From Poteriospumella lacustris (taxonomy: Eukaryota > Sar > Chrysophyceae > Chromulinales > Dinobryaceae): 64,000 nucleotides of DNA. The notes under the pieces were generated by a model. That model was not told the DNA's origin. It did not search any database and saw only the letters and a program-made list of their open reading frames with translations. Of the stretch, positions 33,244 to 44,393 are shown one piece after another; position 1 is the stretch's first letter; each line of letters opens with the position of its first letter. The position numbers and the translations under genes were made by a program. The stretch covers positions 26,312 through 90,311 of the forward strand of contig SMOI01000004.1 of assembly GCA_008000375.1 (NCBI GenBank), read 5' to 3'.

Positions 33244-34518
33244 ATGGCGAGCCAAGTGGCGATTCATGAACCGTTATCTCTTGTGACGGATTATAATATT
33301 GCTGAAAGGTAGTTTTGGACATCGATTCGGATTAATTTATTTTCCTAACACTCAGTATCATTACATAGCAATAAAGATGAAAATACTGACATTCTCACCT
33401 ATGAAGCTCAAAAAATGATTGGGCATGGTGCATTCGGAGCGGTTTTCATCGCGAATGTTCTTGAAACTGGTGAGACGGTCGCGATTAAGAAAGTTCTTCA
33501 AGACCGTCGCTTCAAAAATCGTGAACTTCAAACATTGCGAATGATATCCAAGCGCCCTCACCCTTATATTGTTTCTCTTCGGCACTACTTTATTTCGCAA
33601 GGCACTAAATCCGACGACGTATACTTGAACTTGGTAATGGACTTTGTCCCTGACACCATCTATTCTATCTCGAGATATTTTGCAAAGAGAAAAGAACAAA
33701 TGCCGCTGCTATCTGTTAAGGTTTATGTCTTCCAGCTGGCCCGAGCCCTTGCACATATCCATGGGATGGGTATTTGCCACCGGTAAGTTCGAGGTTCGAG
33801 CATTTGTGGACCTATCCTGACATGCGATTCAATACAGTGACATCAAGCCTCATAATCTGCTTGTGGATCCCCATTCAATGACGTTGAAGCTTTGCGATTT
33901 TGGCTCAGCGAAACTCTTCGTTCCGGGAGAGCCGAACGTTGCATACATTTGCTCGAGATTTTATCGCGCACCAGAACTCATTTTTGGCTCCACTGATTAC
34001 ACTTTTTCTATCGACGTATGGTCTATGGGGTGTGTCTTTGCTGAACTCCTTATCGGAAGTCCTTTGTTTCCCGGCAACTCTGGAGTCGACCAACTTGTCG
34101 AGATTATCAAGGTACGACGTCGTCTACTACCCAAGTTCCTTTCCTGATGTTTGTGCACTTCTAGATTTTGGGAACACCGTCAAAAGAGGAACTACGAATG
34201 ATGAATCCAAGCTATCAAGAATTCAAATTCCCGCAGATACGGCCATTTCCCTGGGGCAGCATCTTTCGTCCCTCAACTCCGGCCGACATGGTTGATTGTA
34301 TCGGCAAGATGCTGTGTTTTACTCCAGCGACCCGTGTCAAGGCGATTGAAGCATGTGCTCACCCGTGCTTTCTTGAGCTGAGAGCTTCACGATCACGGAA
34401 TCCTGAGAGTTCATTTGTTGCATTGTCTTCAGAGTTGCTTCAGTTTACACCTGAAGAGCTATCTCTGGCCAGTACCGAAGTTCGAAATCTTCTTCTTGCG
34501 AACGATGCCACCCGGTGA
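33244..34518 (+). CDS. GSK3-like protein kinase, divergent paralogue
   Basis: Glycogen synthase kinase 3 family member (CMGC group). Exons 33244-33308, 33369-33782, 33838-34111 and 34165-34518, 368 residues. Motifs: [46 protein letters not shown] and the activation-loop [14 protein letters not shown] with the regulatory Tyr. It is clearly diverged from the GSK3 pair at 42-46 kb but shares its three intron positions and phases. The stop TGA overlaps a good donor (CG|GTGAGT at 34515). Splicing to an acceptor at 34629 would only swap the end for Val-Leu-stop, so the last exon is slightly ambiguous. It lacks the Ala-rich tail of the paired copies. Confidence 0.93.
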
Positions 34519-35349
34519 GTTCGGCCCTGGGAGTCACAATACTACGAAAAACATGATGCTCCTTTGACACATTTGATTTATCTTTACCTCTTTCTTCTTT
34601 CGGCATTACGATCGTCCTGCCCTTGACAGGGTCCTGTAGTGTTTTCGTTGCTCAACTTCATTTTTTGTTTTTGACATGGATTTTGTGTCCCACCAACATC
34701 GTGTGCAACTGTATTGATAGGTTGCGCCGCAAGTTCCTTTGTAAGTATGTCCAAAGTAAGTGTACCGGCCCATACCCGTAATTTGCAATCAATTTATACA
34801 TATGTAGTGATGAAAATGCGAGGTGGGTTCAGTGATCTTCTACAAGAATGGTGGCGTTGCAGGACCTGAGTCTCGATAACTCAGACCTGTTAAACGATAA
34901 ATAAATCCATTATCTTTAAAATGAGCCCTTGCTCGTAAAATTTGGTGCAAAATTCATTTCGGGTATATTATATTGTACGTATTCACGGCTTGCCGCCACA
35001 ACTTCTCGGGAGCCAACCCGAGAGAAAAAATGTGCAGTCGAGTTGTGTGCATGCACTTTCATTCCAACCCCTCCGCTGTGTCGCGACGACACACACTCGC
35101 ACGTGCTGCTGGCGACGCCGACAGTGAAAATTTCGAGCATCATCGTGATCAGGACCGACATGCGGCAGGCCGGTGGAGGACGGTTGGTTGCTGCTGTGGC
35201 GAGATTCCCATGCAAAGACACAAACCAAAATCCTTTCGTTCGAGATCGCTTCCTCCAATCGATCTTTGACGATACGTACACCTCGTGTGGATCTCTTCAT
35301 CAATTCTTCTCCTTAGTTATTTGTTAGTTAGGATTCCTTTCAAGACAAG
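34519..35349. other. intergenic; promoter region of ATP-citrate lyase
   Basis: About 830 bp with no convincing gene. The A/T-rich part (34780-34990) has TATA-like stretches (ATATTATATTG near 34966); 35000-35300 is the likely leader/promoter of the lyase. Confidence 0.45.
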
Positions 35350-38300
35350 ATGTCCGCTAAAGCTATTCGTGAGTATTATGGCAAGAAGCTGGTCTCCAGA
35401 TGGCTGTCCAACTACTCTGGATCCAATGTGTACAACTTGGAAGATCGTGCGTTGCTTGTGACCTCGTCGGCTATTCGTCCTGAGGACCCTGGATCTTTCG
35501 AGTCTTTGAAGGTTGACCACCCTTGGCTCTCTGAGACAAAGCTTGTCGTGAAGCCTGATCAGCTCATCAAGAGAAGAGGAAAGGCTGGTTTGCTTGCCAT
35601 CAACAAGACCTGGCCTGAAGTGGTTGACTGGATTAAGGAGCGCATGAACAAGGAATGCAAGGTTGAGCGTGTCACTGGCATCCTTGATACCTTCATTGTC
35701 GAGCCGTTTGTTCCTCACAAGCAAGAAGATGAGTACTACATTTGCATCCAGGTAATGCCGTCGGGAGGTTGGAACGATCCTGCTCTTGCTTGCTAACATA
35801 CATACCCTGTTTCGTCTTGTTCTCAGAGCTTCCGTCACAACGACGAAATTCTTTTCTACCACGAAGGTGGTGTTGATGTTGGAGATGTTGATTCCAAGGG
35901 TGTGCGCTTGTCGATCGATGTGGGAGCTCTCCCCACCGTCGAGTCTGTCAAGGCCGCCTTGTTGACGCACGTCCCTGCGGGACGCCAGGATTACTTGGCC
36001 AGTTTCATCGTTGCCTTGTTCAAGTTGTTCCGTGATTTGAACTTCGTGTACATGGAAATCAATCCGTTGGTCGTGACTGACGATGGACGCATCACTCCCT
36101 TGGATATGGCTGCAAAGATTGATGAGACTGCCCATTTCTTGAGCTCGGCTCAATGGGGTACCATTGAATTCCCTGCTCCTTTTGGACGTGCGGAGTTCCC
36201 TGAAGAGGCGTTCATCAAGAAGTTGGATCAGTCTTCTGGTTCTTCCCTCAAGTTGACCATTTTGAACCAATACGGCCGTATCTGGACCATGGTTGCCGGT
36301 GGTGGAGCGTCCGTCGTCTATGCTGATACTATCTCTGACTTGGGATTCGGCGAGGAATTGGCCAACTACGGAGAATATTCCGGTGCTCCTACGTTGCAGG
36401 AGACCTACGATTATGCTCGCACGATCTTCTCGTTGATGTGCCGTCACAAGGACCCTCGTGGCAAGATCTTGATCATTGGTGGTGGCATTGCCAACTTCAC
36501 TGATGTTGCTGCGACTTTCACTGGCATCCAAAAGGCCATGAAGCAATACCGTGAGGAGCTTTTGGAGAACAAGGTGGATATCTGGATCCGTCGTGCTGGT
36601 CCTAACTACCAGGAGGGCTTGAAGAACATGCGCATCACTGCTGATGAGCTTGGCTTGCCTGTTCACCTGTACGGTCCTGAGACTCACATCACCGCGGTCG
36701 TGCCTCTGGCTCTTGGCTTGCGCGACGCCAGCGATTATCCCGAGTTCGATGCGGCCCAGGACAACCGCAATATGATGGCTGCCACCAAGGGAAGCTCCTC
36801 CACCTCCGATATCGCCAGTTTGGATAAGTCTTCTGCCTCCGCTGAAACCGCTGCTCCTGCTGCTGCCGATGCTGCTCCTGCCGCTGACGCCACTCCTGCT
36901 GCTGCTTCTTCTTCCTCTGTGAAGCACAACATCGAGAACTTCACTCCTGAGACCCGTTCGATCGTCTACGGTCTGCAGACTACCGCTGTTCAGGGTATGT
37001 TGGACTTCGACTTCATGTGCAAGCGCCCTCGTCCTTCCGTTGCCGCTATGGTCTTCCCTTTCTCTGGCAACCACTACACCAAGTTGTACTGGGGTACTGA
37101 TGAGACCTTGGTTCCTGTCTACACGACCATCGGCGAGGCGGTCGCCAAGCATCCTGACGTCACCGTCATGATCAACTTCGCTTCGTTCCGCTCGGTCTAC
37201 GAGACGGTCAACGATACGTTGAACTACTCTCACCAAATTAAGACTATCGCTATCATCGCTGAGGGTGTCCCTGAGTCGCAGACCCGTCAGATCATCAAGA
37301 ACGCCAACGAGAAGGGTGTTGGTCTCATTGGCCCTGCCACCGTCGGTGGTATCAAGCCTGGCTGCTTCCGTATCGGTAACACCGGTGGTATGTTGGACAA
37401 CATCATTATGTCGAAGTTGTATCGCCCTGGTTCCGTGGCTTACGTCTCGAAGTCTGGTGGAATGTCCAACGAGTTGAACAACATCGTCGCTCGTAACTCC
37501 GATGGTGTGTACGAAGGTGTGGCCATTGGTGGTGACCGTTACCCTGGTTCCTTATTCTTGGATCACTTGTTGCGTTACAACGACAACCCTGAGGTGAAGA
37601 TGATGGTCTTGTTGGGCGAGGTCGGTGGTATTGACGAATACGCCGTGTGCGAGGCCATCAAGTCTGGTCGTATCACGAAGCCTTTGGTCGCTTGGGTCAT
37701 GGGTACCTGCGCGTCTATCTTCCCGTACGAAGTGCAGTTCGGTCACGCTGGTGCCATGGCCCGTGGTGACTTGGAAACCGCTGTTGCCAAGAACACTTCT
37801 TTGGCTGAAGCTGGTGCTTTCGTACCCAAGTCGTTCGATGCGATCGGCGAGAAGATCTACGAGGTGTACTCCTCGTTGGTCGCCAATGGCACCATCGTGC
37901 CTGTGCCTGAGCCTCCTGCGCCTAAGATCCCTATGGATTACTCGTGGGCGAAGCGCTTGGGTTTGATCCGTAAGCCTGCCAACTTCATCTCTTCGATTTC
38001 TGACGATCGTGGTGACGAGTTGTCGTACGCGGGTATGCCCATCTCGGAGGCCATCCACGAGGACATCGGCGTCGGTGGTGTGTTGTCTCTGTTGTGGTTC
38101 CGCCGTCGCCTGCCTCCGTATGCCACCAAGTTCATTGAGATGGTCTTGATGGTCTCTGCCGATCACGGCCCGGCTGTCTCCGGTGCCCACAACACCATCG
38201 TTTCTGCTCGTGCGGGTAAAGACCTGGTGTCCTCGCTGTGCTCGGGTTTGTTGACCATTGGCCCTCGCTTCGGTGGTGCCTTGGATGATGCTGCCAACAT

Positions 38301-38760
38301 GTTCATGACCGCTGTTGATACGGGAATGAATGCGAAGAACTTTGTGGATACGATGCGCAAGCAGAACCAGTTGATCATGGGCATTGGTCACCGTATCCGC
38401 ACGTTGACCAACCCTGACATGCGTGTCAAGTTGGTGAAGGAATACGCCAAGAAGTACTTCCCCGCGACTCCTGTGCTGGATTTCGCCTTGGAGGTCGAGC
38501 AAGTCACGACGAAGAAGAAGGCGACGTTGATTTTGAACGTCGATGGATGCATTGCTGCGTGCTTCGTGGACTTGTTGCGCAACTGCGGTGCCTTTGACTT
38601 GGCGGAAGCGAATGAGTTGTTGGCCAACGGCTGCTTGAACGGTTTGTTCGTGGCGGGTCGTACCATTGGTTTCATTGGTCACTTCATCGACCAGAAGAGA
38701 CTGAAGCAAGGCTTGTACCGCCATCCTTGGGACGACATCTCGTACCAAACGGACCTGTAA
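35350..38760 (+). CDS. ACLY: ATP-citrate lyase, fused single-chain form
   Basis: Cytosolic enzyme that splits citrate with CoA and ATP into acetyl-CoA and oxaloacetate, feeding fatty-acid, sterol and histone-acetyl synthesis. Exons 35350-35751 and 35827-38760, 1111 residues, matching animal-type fused ACLY (about 1100). The N-terminal ATP-grasp part starts [14 protein letters not shown]. Residues about 452-490 are an Ala/Ser-rich linker, at the place where other organisms split the enzyme into two genes. [11 protein letters not shown] (about 773) holds the phosphorylated catalytic His. The C-terminal citrate-synthase-like part has MGIGHRIRT (about 984). Codon use is strongly biased (TTG Leu, CGT Arg), in keeping with high expression. 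Confidence 0.98.
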
Positions 38761-39265
38761 ACACACTCGTCTAGTGCACGTTCTTGTCCACTCGGATACA
38801 GGTCGCCCGTCATCTTCGCTCTTCCCTCTTCTTTTTATTAGCGCTGTTGTTGATTTTTGTTTTGTTTCTTTGTCCATTGTTTGCCTGTGCAGCAGAGTAT
38901 AGATAACTCCCCCCTCCCCCCCTAGCAACCCTCTCCCTCTCTGTCCTGCGTGTCGCGCTGTTCCTTTCTGCCGTAGGCCTATACACATCTCTATCGACTC
39001 TGCTCGTCAGTCACGCACTCGCTCACATGCCCTCACCCTCCACCCCACACCTCCACCCCCCCCCACAAATATACAGGGCACTTACTACTCTGCCCCTTTT
39101 GATAGAAAAATCTGGTAGCTGTAACGCGTTTTGTCTAAATGCACACACTCACTTCACCGAGCGCACATCAACTCTCCTTCATAGATCGCAGTTATCATAT
39201 ATGTACAGTACATACAGCACCCGAGCAGACACCGCTTCCAACCAATAGGTTGTGGGGTCGCGCAT
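38761..39265. other. convergent intergenic region, C/T-rich
   Basis: 3' flanks of the lyase and the golgin gene. Pyrimidine-rich with several C runs (38908-38922, 39030-39065). No gene recognised. Confidence 0.5.
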
Positions 39266-41794
39266 TTATGATTCGTGTATATCGGGATGCCAATCGGCTT
39301 GTGACAAGGTCTCGAGATTCCATTTCTCCTTTTGTTGCGCTTCGATTTCTTCTTGCAGTTGAGGGGTCAAGATCTGCCAGATGTACATCGTGGCACAGCA
39401 GTGCAAGAGAAACAGGTACAGAAACACGGCGTGGCGTGTGTAGGGATCGGTGAACAAGGCCCGCAAGAGTGTCGCCCACCATTGCTGACCAGGAATCAAT
39501 CGCGTCGCGTAATGGGCTTGCGCCAACGTCGAATAGCGTTTGTCCAACTCGGTGAGGTGCTGCTGCTGCTGCTGTTGCTGTTGCTGTGAGGCGGGCGTCG
39601 TGCGTTGCTCCAGATCTACCGCCGACGGCACCGTGTGCGCCCCTCCACCGGGGCGGCGTTGAACAGACGATGTCGCCGAGAACGATGCAGAAGGATCTGT
39701 CAAGGATGAGGCCGCCGAGGACGACGAGGCCGAAGAAGAAGACGACGACGACAACGACGACGACGCCTCCTGCTGCAGCTGCGTCACCCGCTCATAGAGC
39801 AGGACGTTTTCTTGCGTCAGTTTGTCCATCTCCTGCTGCCAACTGTCTTCCTTCTGTCGGTATTGACGCACCTGTTCTTCCAGTTCCCGACGGGCTTTCA
39901 AGAATCGATCACGTTGTTTGACCAGTGACTCTTGCACGATTTTGTTGCTGTTTTGCTCGTTGGTAGTGTTGATGATGGTGGTGGTGGTCGGCGTCGTGGT
40001 CGACGGCCCGTTGACCGCCGTGGGAGACGTCAACAACGCCTCCAAGTCACGTCCTTCGCTGTCGCCGCCATCGACCGACGAAGCTATCGCGTCGGCAGGA
40101 TTCGTGAGCTTCGTTCGTGGACCACCAGTCGTGGTGGCGGTCGTCGCACTGGTGGTGGCGTGGGCAGCGGACGACGGCTGTTTGGCGAATAACTGCTGCT
40201 GCGTCATCATCAAATCCTTCTCCAACTGCTGCAGCTCTTGCTCCTTGTCATGTACCATTCGTTTCCATTTGTCGAGTTGTGCTTGCATCTCCAGTTGTTG
40301 TTGGCCGCGCTGTTGCTCTTGACGTCGGAAGGTGGCGACTTCTTGATCCAAGCGCTGCAGTCGATCGGTGATGAACGTTTCGATGTCTTCCCATCGTACG
40401 AAGCGTAATGTCGCCAGTGCAGCGGTGTCTGACGACGACGTTGGATCGGGACGGTCTTCCGTGGCGGTATTCCACGTGGCATGTGTCGGGAAATAGCCAA
40501 TTTTGGTGGCGAAGTCTTGTAGATGTTTCGGTGGACTGGCCAGCCGCTCCATCTCCAACTGATGGACCTTCTGTCGCAATTGATCAATGGTGGCTTCGGA
40601 TTGATGTCGATGACTGCTGTATTGTTCCTGGGATTGCGTCAATTGCTGTTGCACATGGCGCACGTCTTGGTCACGGGTATCCAACTCTTTCTGCAAACGC
40701 GCATTCAGCGATTCCAGATTCCCCATGTCGAGGACCAATTGACGAACTTTGTCGTCACTGGCTTGACGTCGTCGTTGTTCGTTTTCATACATTTCTTGTG
40801 CATTGTTGGACTGTAAGAACTGTGCTTGCATGTTGGCCAGGGACTGCATCAACGAGGCAACTTCTTGGTCCTTCACATGCAACGAGTCTTCTAGCTGTTG
40901 CATGGAGAGCAAGTGACGTTGTTGTAGTGATTCTTGAAGGGATAATTCCTGGGCTTGCAATTGGCGTTCGTACGTGGCTTTCAAATCAATCAATTCAGAA
41001 TCATACTGGAGCCGGAGTGTGTGTAGTTCGTGAGCCAAATCCTCTTGATACTTCTGCTGTAAGCGTTCAGACTCAGAGAGCGACACCGACAGCCCAATAT
41101 TCATAGGTTCAATAGCCGCTGTCATAGCATTCGATGTACCAGAAGCATGGCCGGTAGACGAATGAGAACCGGTCGGACCATGGTCACTGATTGTGGCCAA
41201 CAGAGTTTCCGCGATTTTAAACTGACTCGCGGCTCGCTGGCACGCGTCTTTCGTCGATAAACACAACGAAACGCTTTGCTCTAGGGCTAATTTACTTTCC
41301 ACGAGATATTCACGCGAATCTTTGTATAACGATAGAAACGCAGCTTCGCTGTACTTGGCACAGGACGTCAGGTGGTCGTATTCCTTCTTGAAAGTATCGA
41401 TCACCTGCTGTGTCTCCTTTCTGATTCCTTCCAACACATCATTGGTTTCTGATTCCTCGTGAGAAGATAGCTGTGGAAGCGACTCTGTTAAGAACTTCTT
41501 GATGATAGTGCTGAGTTTCTTTCGTCGTTGCATGTACTCCTCCTTCATTTCGGCAACTTTCATCGCAGAATCGTCCAACGCCTGCCAATAGTCTTCAATC
41601 TGATCATTATGAGGAAATCGCTTCAATGATTCCTGGCAGTTGTACAGCGTGAGATAGATGTCACCGACTTCTTTGACAATATCGAAAGGTGCGAACTTCT
41701 CCGCCTGTTGACCGTGGAGATACTCTTCGAAGATACCCGCATTTAGGGCATTTTCGGTCTTCTCCACCGTATTTTCAAACTCAGATGGATCCAT
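39266..41794 (-). CDS. CASP-like Golgi tail-anchored coiled-coil protein
   Basis: Probable CASP-family golgin, a tail-anchored Golgi protein used in vesicle tethering. Single exon, 842 residues. The N-terminal region resembles CASP/CUX1: IEDYWQALDDSAMKVAEMK, QRRKKLSTIIKKF and KEYDHLTSCAKYSEAAFLSLYK (compare ..EID.LTKRSK.SE.AFL..YK). Long Gln/Glu-rich coiled coils follow (about 235-560 and 600-640), with Ser- and Gln-repeat tracts (CAG/GCT microsatellite at 39558-39590). One C-terminal membrane helix (HAVFLYLFLLHCCATMYIW, about 788-806) keeps the Tyr and His spacing typical of CASP, then a 36-residue lumenal tail. It is divergent to GSK3 copy 1. Confidence 0.7.
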   Translation of the reverse strand: MDPSEFENTVEKTENALNAGIFEEYLHGQQAEKFAPFDIVKEVGDIYLTLYNCQESLKRFPHNDQIEDYWQALDDSAMKVAEMKEEYMQRRKKLSTIIKKFLTESLPQLSSHEESETNDVLEGIRKETQQVIDTFKKEYDHLTSCAKYSEAAFLSLYKDSREYLVESKLALEQSVSLCLSTKDACQRAASQFKIAETLLATISDHGPTGSHSSTGHASGTSNAMTAAIEPMNIGLSVSLSESERLQQKYQEDLAHELHTLRLQYDSELIDLKATYERQLQAQELSLQESLQQRHLLSMQQLEDSLHVKDQEVASLMQSLANMQAQFLQSNNAQEMYENEQRRRQASDDKVRQLVLDMGNLESLNARLQKELDTRDQDVRHVQQQLTQSQEQYSSHRHQSEATIDQLRQKVHQLEMERLASPPKHLQDFATKIGYFPTHATWNTATEDRPDPTSSSDTAALATLRFVRWEDIETFITDRLQRLDQEVATFRRQEQQRGQQQLEMQAQLDKWKRMVHDKEQELQQLEKDLMMTQQQLFAKQPSSAAHATTSATTATTTGGPRTKLTNPADAIASSVDGGDSEGRDLEALLTSPTAVNGPSTTTPTTTTIINTTNEQNSNKIVQESLVKQRDRFLKARRELEEQVRQYRQKEDSWQQEMDKLTQENVLLYERVTQLQQEASSSLSSSSSSSASSSSAASSLTDPSASFSATSSVQRRPGGGAHTVPSAVDLEQRTTPASQQQQQQQQQHLTELDKRYSTLAQAHYATRLIPGQQWWATLLRALFTDPYTRHAVFLYLFLLHCCATMYIWQILTPQLQEEIEAQQKEKWNLETLSQADWHPDIHES

Positions 41795-41927
41795 TTCGGT
41801 TCATATCTCTTTCCATAAAATGAATCTTGTTGTGCGTCACTTGGATAACAAGTAACAACGATGAGTTCACTGCTGCGACGAGATTGAATTACCACCCCAA
41901 CTTCCCCAGATGATGGGAGAGAAGGCG

Positions 41928-43874
41928 TGATGAAACGGATGCATCGCCGACACACGCGCCATCGATCGCTGACGCGCTCTTCCAAATGACTGCTGTCCGG
42001 TGTGTCGAGACACTCCAAACCTGTGTGTTGTGGAAAAAGGAAAAAAATAGAGCCAACTCTCTCAACTCCGCTTCAAACCAAGTTGACTTGTCTTTGTTGC
42101 ACGAACGCAAGCAACGACGCAAACACTTTCTAGTCATTTCGAAGAGTATTCTTCTCTATTCTTGTTGTCAGACGGGGATTGAATTGGGAACGGAGATTGC
42201 AGTTACCACCGACAGTTTTGCAAAGTTCACCTCTCAACCTTTTCCGAATCTTTTCTTGTTTTCGAGCTCAATTTTAAGAAGTATACAAGAATGGCAGCCC
42301 CACAACAAGATCAAGACTTACCCACCAATGATCCCAATCTTCAGAATCCGTAAGTGTTCGTTCGCAATGCGACTGACGGAACGAGTTCGACTAAGCTTGT
42401 GTTGCTGTGATTCTTGCGTGGGATGTGTTGGGTTAGGCGAGATGTGCGATCAGATACGATCAGTTATGATGCTCAGAAGATGATTGGCCACGGATCATTC
42501 GGTGCAGTGTTTCTTGCGAAAGTGTCGGATACGGATGAAGTCGTAGCAATCAAGAAAGTCTTACAAGATCGACGATTCAAGAACCGCGAGCTGCAGATCA
42601 TGCGGCAGCTCACCAAACAACCTCACCCTTTCATCGTCACGTTGAAGCATCATTTTGTGAGCAAAGGCTCCAAGTCGGACGATGTGTATCTGAACCTGGT
42701 GCTGGAGTACATTCCGGAAACAATATATTCGGTGTCGAAGTACTTTACGCGCAGGAAAGAGTACATGCCCATTTTCTCAGTGAAATTATATATGTATCAG
42801 CTGTGTCGATCTCTTGCTCACATCCACGGCATGGGCATCTGCCACAGGTAAGGATCATTTGAGTGTCAGGTGATGTGACCGCGATGGCTGATGATGTGTG
42901 TGGTGTTTGTGCGTGCTGCGTTGTACAGAGATATCAAGCCCCACAACTTGCTCGTCGATCCCGTGCGTCACATTTTGAAGCTTTGCGATTTTGGCTCAGC
43001 GAAGGCGTTTGTGAAGGGTGAACCCAACGTGGCGTATATTTGTTCTCGTTTCTATCGTGCGCCGGAGCTGATTTTGGGCGCCACCGACTACACCACAGCC
43101 ATCGATGTATGGTCGGCAGGCTGTGTGTTCGCCGAGCTGTTGACGGGACATCCTATCTTCCCTGGTATTTCGGGCGTGGATCAACTAGTAGAGATTATCA
43201 AGGTATGTCTGAGTCGTGCGAGGGTCGTTGGTGTTCGATGGGCCGTCCTAACGCTTGTACGTGTCTGGTTGATGTGTTGTATTGTAGATCTTGGGCACTC
43301 CAAGTCGTGATGAGGTCCGGAGCATGAATCCAGCGAATGCGGATTTCAAATATCCCACCATTTCTGGCAAGAGCTGGAACACCATTTTCCGACCGTCCAC
43401 CACACCTGATACCATCGAGTTGATCCAGCGCATGCTGTGCTACAACCCCGAGATTCGCACAAAGAGCATCGAAGCTTGTGCGCACAACTTCTTCGACGAG
43501 CTTCGTTTGCCCACCACGACGATGCCAGACCGCACTCCGCTTATGCCTGAATTGTTTACTTACACGGCGGAGGAGCTGGTGATGGCAACGCCAGACGTGG
43601 TGTCTGTGCTGCAGCGTCGTTTGCCGGACGGTTCGTTGAACCCCGCGACGACGGCTGCGTCGGCCACTCCGGCTGTGGCACAACCGCAGTCTATTGCGGC
43701 AGCGGTCCCTCCAGCAACGGCTGCGACGGAGACCGTTGTGTCTGCCACAACGGAAGCGACGGAGGCAGTTCCAACTGCCGCGTCTGCGGCGACAGTGGTG
43801 CCCGAAGCGGTTGCACCCAGTGCGGAGGCAGCGGCGCCTGCAGCAGCAGCAGCAGAGGCGACGGAGGGACATTA
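41928..43874 (+). repeat. inverted repeat C, left arm (GSK3 palindrome)
   Basis: 1947-bp arm; position x mirrors 88269-x. I see one substitution in the upstream part (G at 41941 against A on the mirrored strand at 46328) and one at 43868/44401; introns are identical. It includes 363 bp upstream of the start codon. Clear identity stops at the stop codon itself. Confidence 0.97.
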
Positions 43875-43875
43875 G
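42291..43875 (+). CDS. GSK3: glycogen synthase kinase 3, copy 1
   Basis: CMGC serine/threonine kinase acting in signalling and cell-polarity pathways on primed substrates. Exons 42291-42349, 42437-42847, 42929-43202 and 43288-43875, 443 residues. [30 protein letters not shown] (ATP-site Lys59), [22 protein letters not shown] and [14 protein letters not shown] with the activation Tyr are all canonical. The last 95 residues are an Ala/Thr/Val-rich low-complexity tail, unlike the compact end of the paralogue at 33.2 kb. This copy ends ...EATEGH with TAG. The upstream region is shared in sequence with copy 2 for 363 bp and backs onto the CASP-like gene. Confidence 0.95.
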
Positions 43876-44393
43876 AGTAGCTGACCTTTGTCGTCCGTTT
43901 TCGTAATTTTGCCCCAGTTTTATTCATGCCTACCCTCTCCCTCCCCTCATCTGATTATCTCTGAACCCACCCCTGCGGTGTCCGCATTTACCCATGATAA
44001 AGTGAAGTACATACTTGATTATTAATTATTCACTATAAATAAATAAACAACTTTTGCTCCCTTCTCTTGTGTCTTGTTCTGGTGTTTGAAAAGCAACAGC
44101 TATAGGCAGTTCGGATGCACACAACAGGACTTGATCGTGAGGCTGATATGAATGAGCATCAGCTGCGTTGCCGACCATCGAAGGGCCGCAGTCACTCTTC
44201 AAATTGGGGAGGGACGACACAACCAACAAGCAAGGGAGGGTTGGAGAAGTTATTTATGGATGTTTTATATATAGTCAACAATTAATCACCAAGACTGTAC
44301 GTCACTTGAGGAAAGGAGTGGAGATGCGAATAAAACAGAGGCAAAATTACGGAAACGAGGGCGCGAGAGAGAAAACGTCAGAGCAGCACACGC
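43876..44393. other. spacer of inverted repeat C (diverged facing 3' UTRs)
   Basis: About 518 bp with no gene. Read outward from each stop codon the two halves are recognisably homologous: CGTTTTCGTAATTTTGCC and GTTTTATTC (43895-43927) against CGTTTCCGTAATTTTGCC and GTTTTATTC on the other strand (44328-44358); and AAGTGAAGTACATACTTG (about 44001-44018) against AAGTGACGTACAGTCTTG (about 44291-44308). They differ by many substitutions and indels, in sharp contrast to the near-identical arms. Confidence 0.8.

Noticed and set aside
35317-37236. 639-residue antisense frame over ATP-citrate lyase (and 37552-38988)
   Set aside because: Same shadow effect; it spans the lyase intron and has no recognisable domain.
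43840-43860. GCAGCAGCAG tract as a tandem-repeat locus
   Set aside because: Only four or five units, encoding the Ala-rich GSK3 tail; not remarkable by itself.
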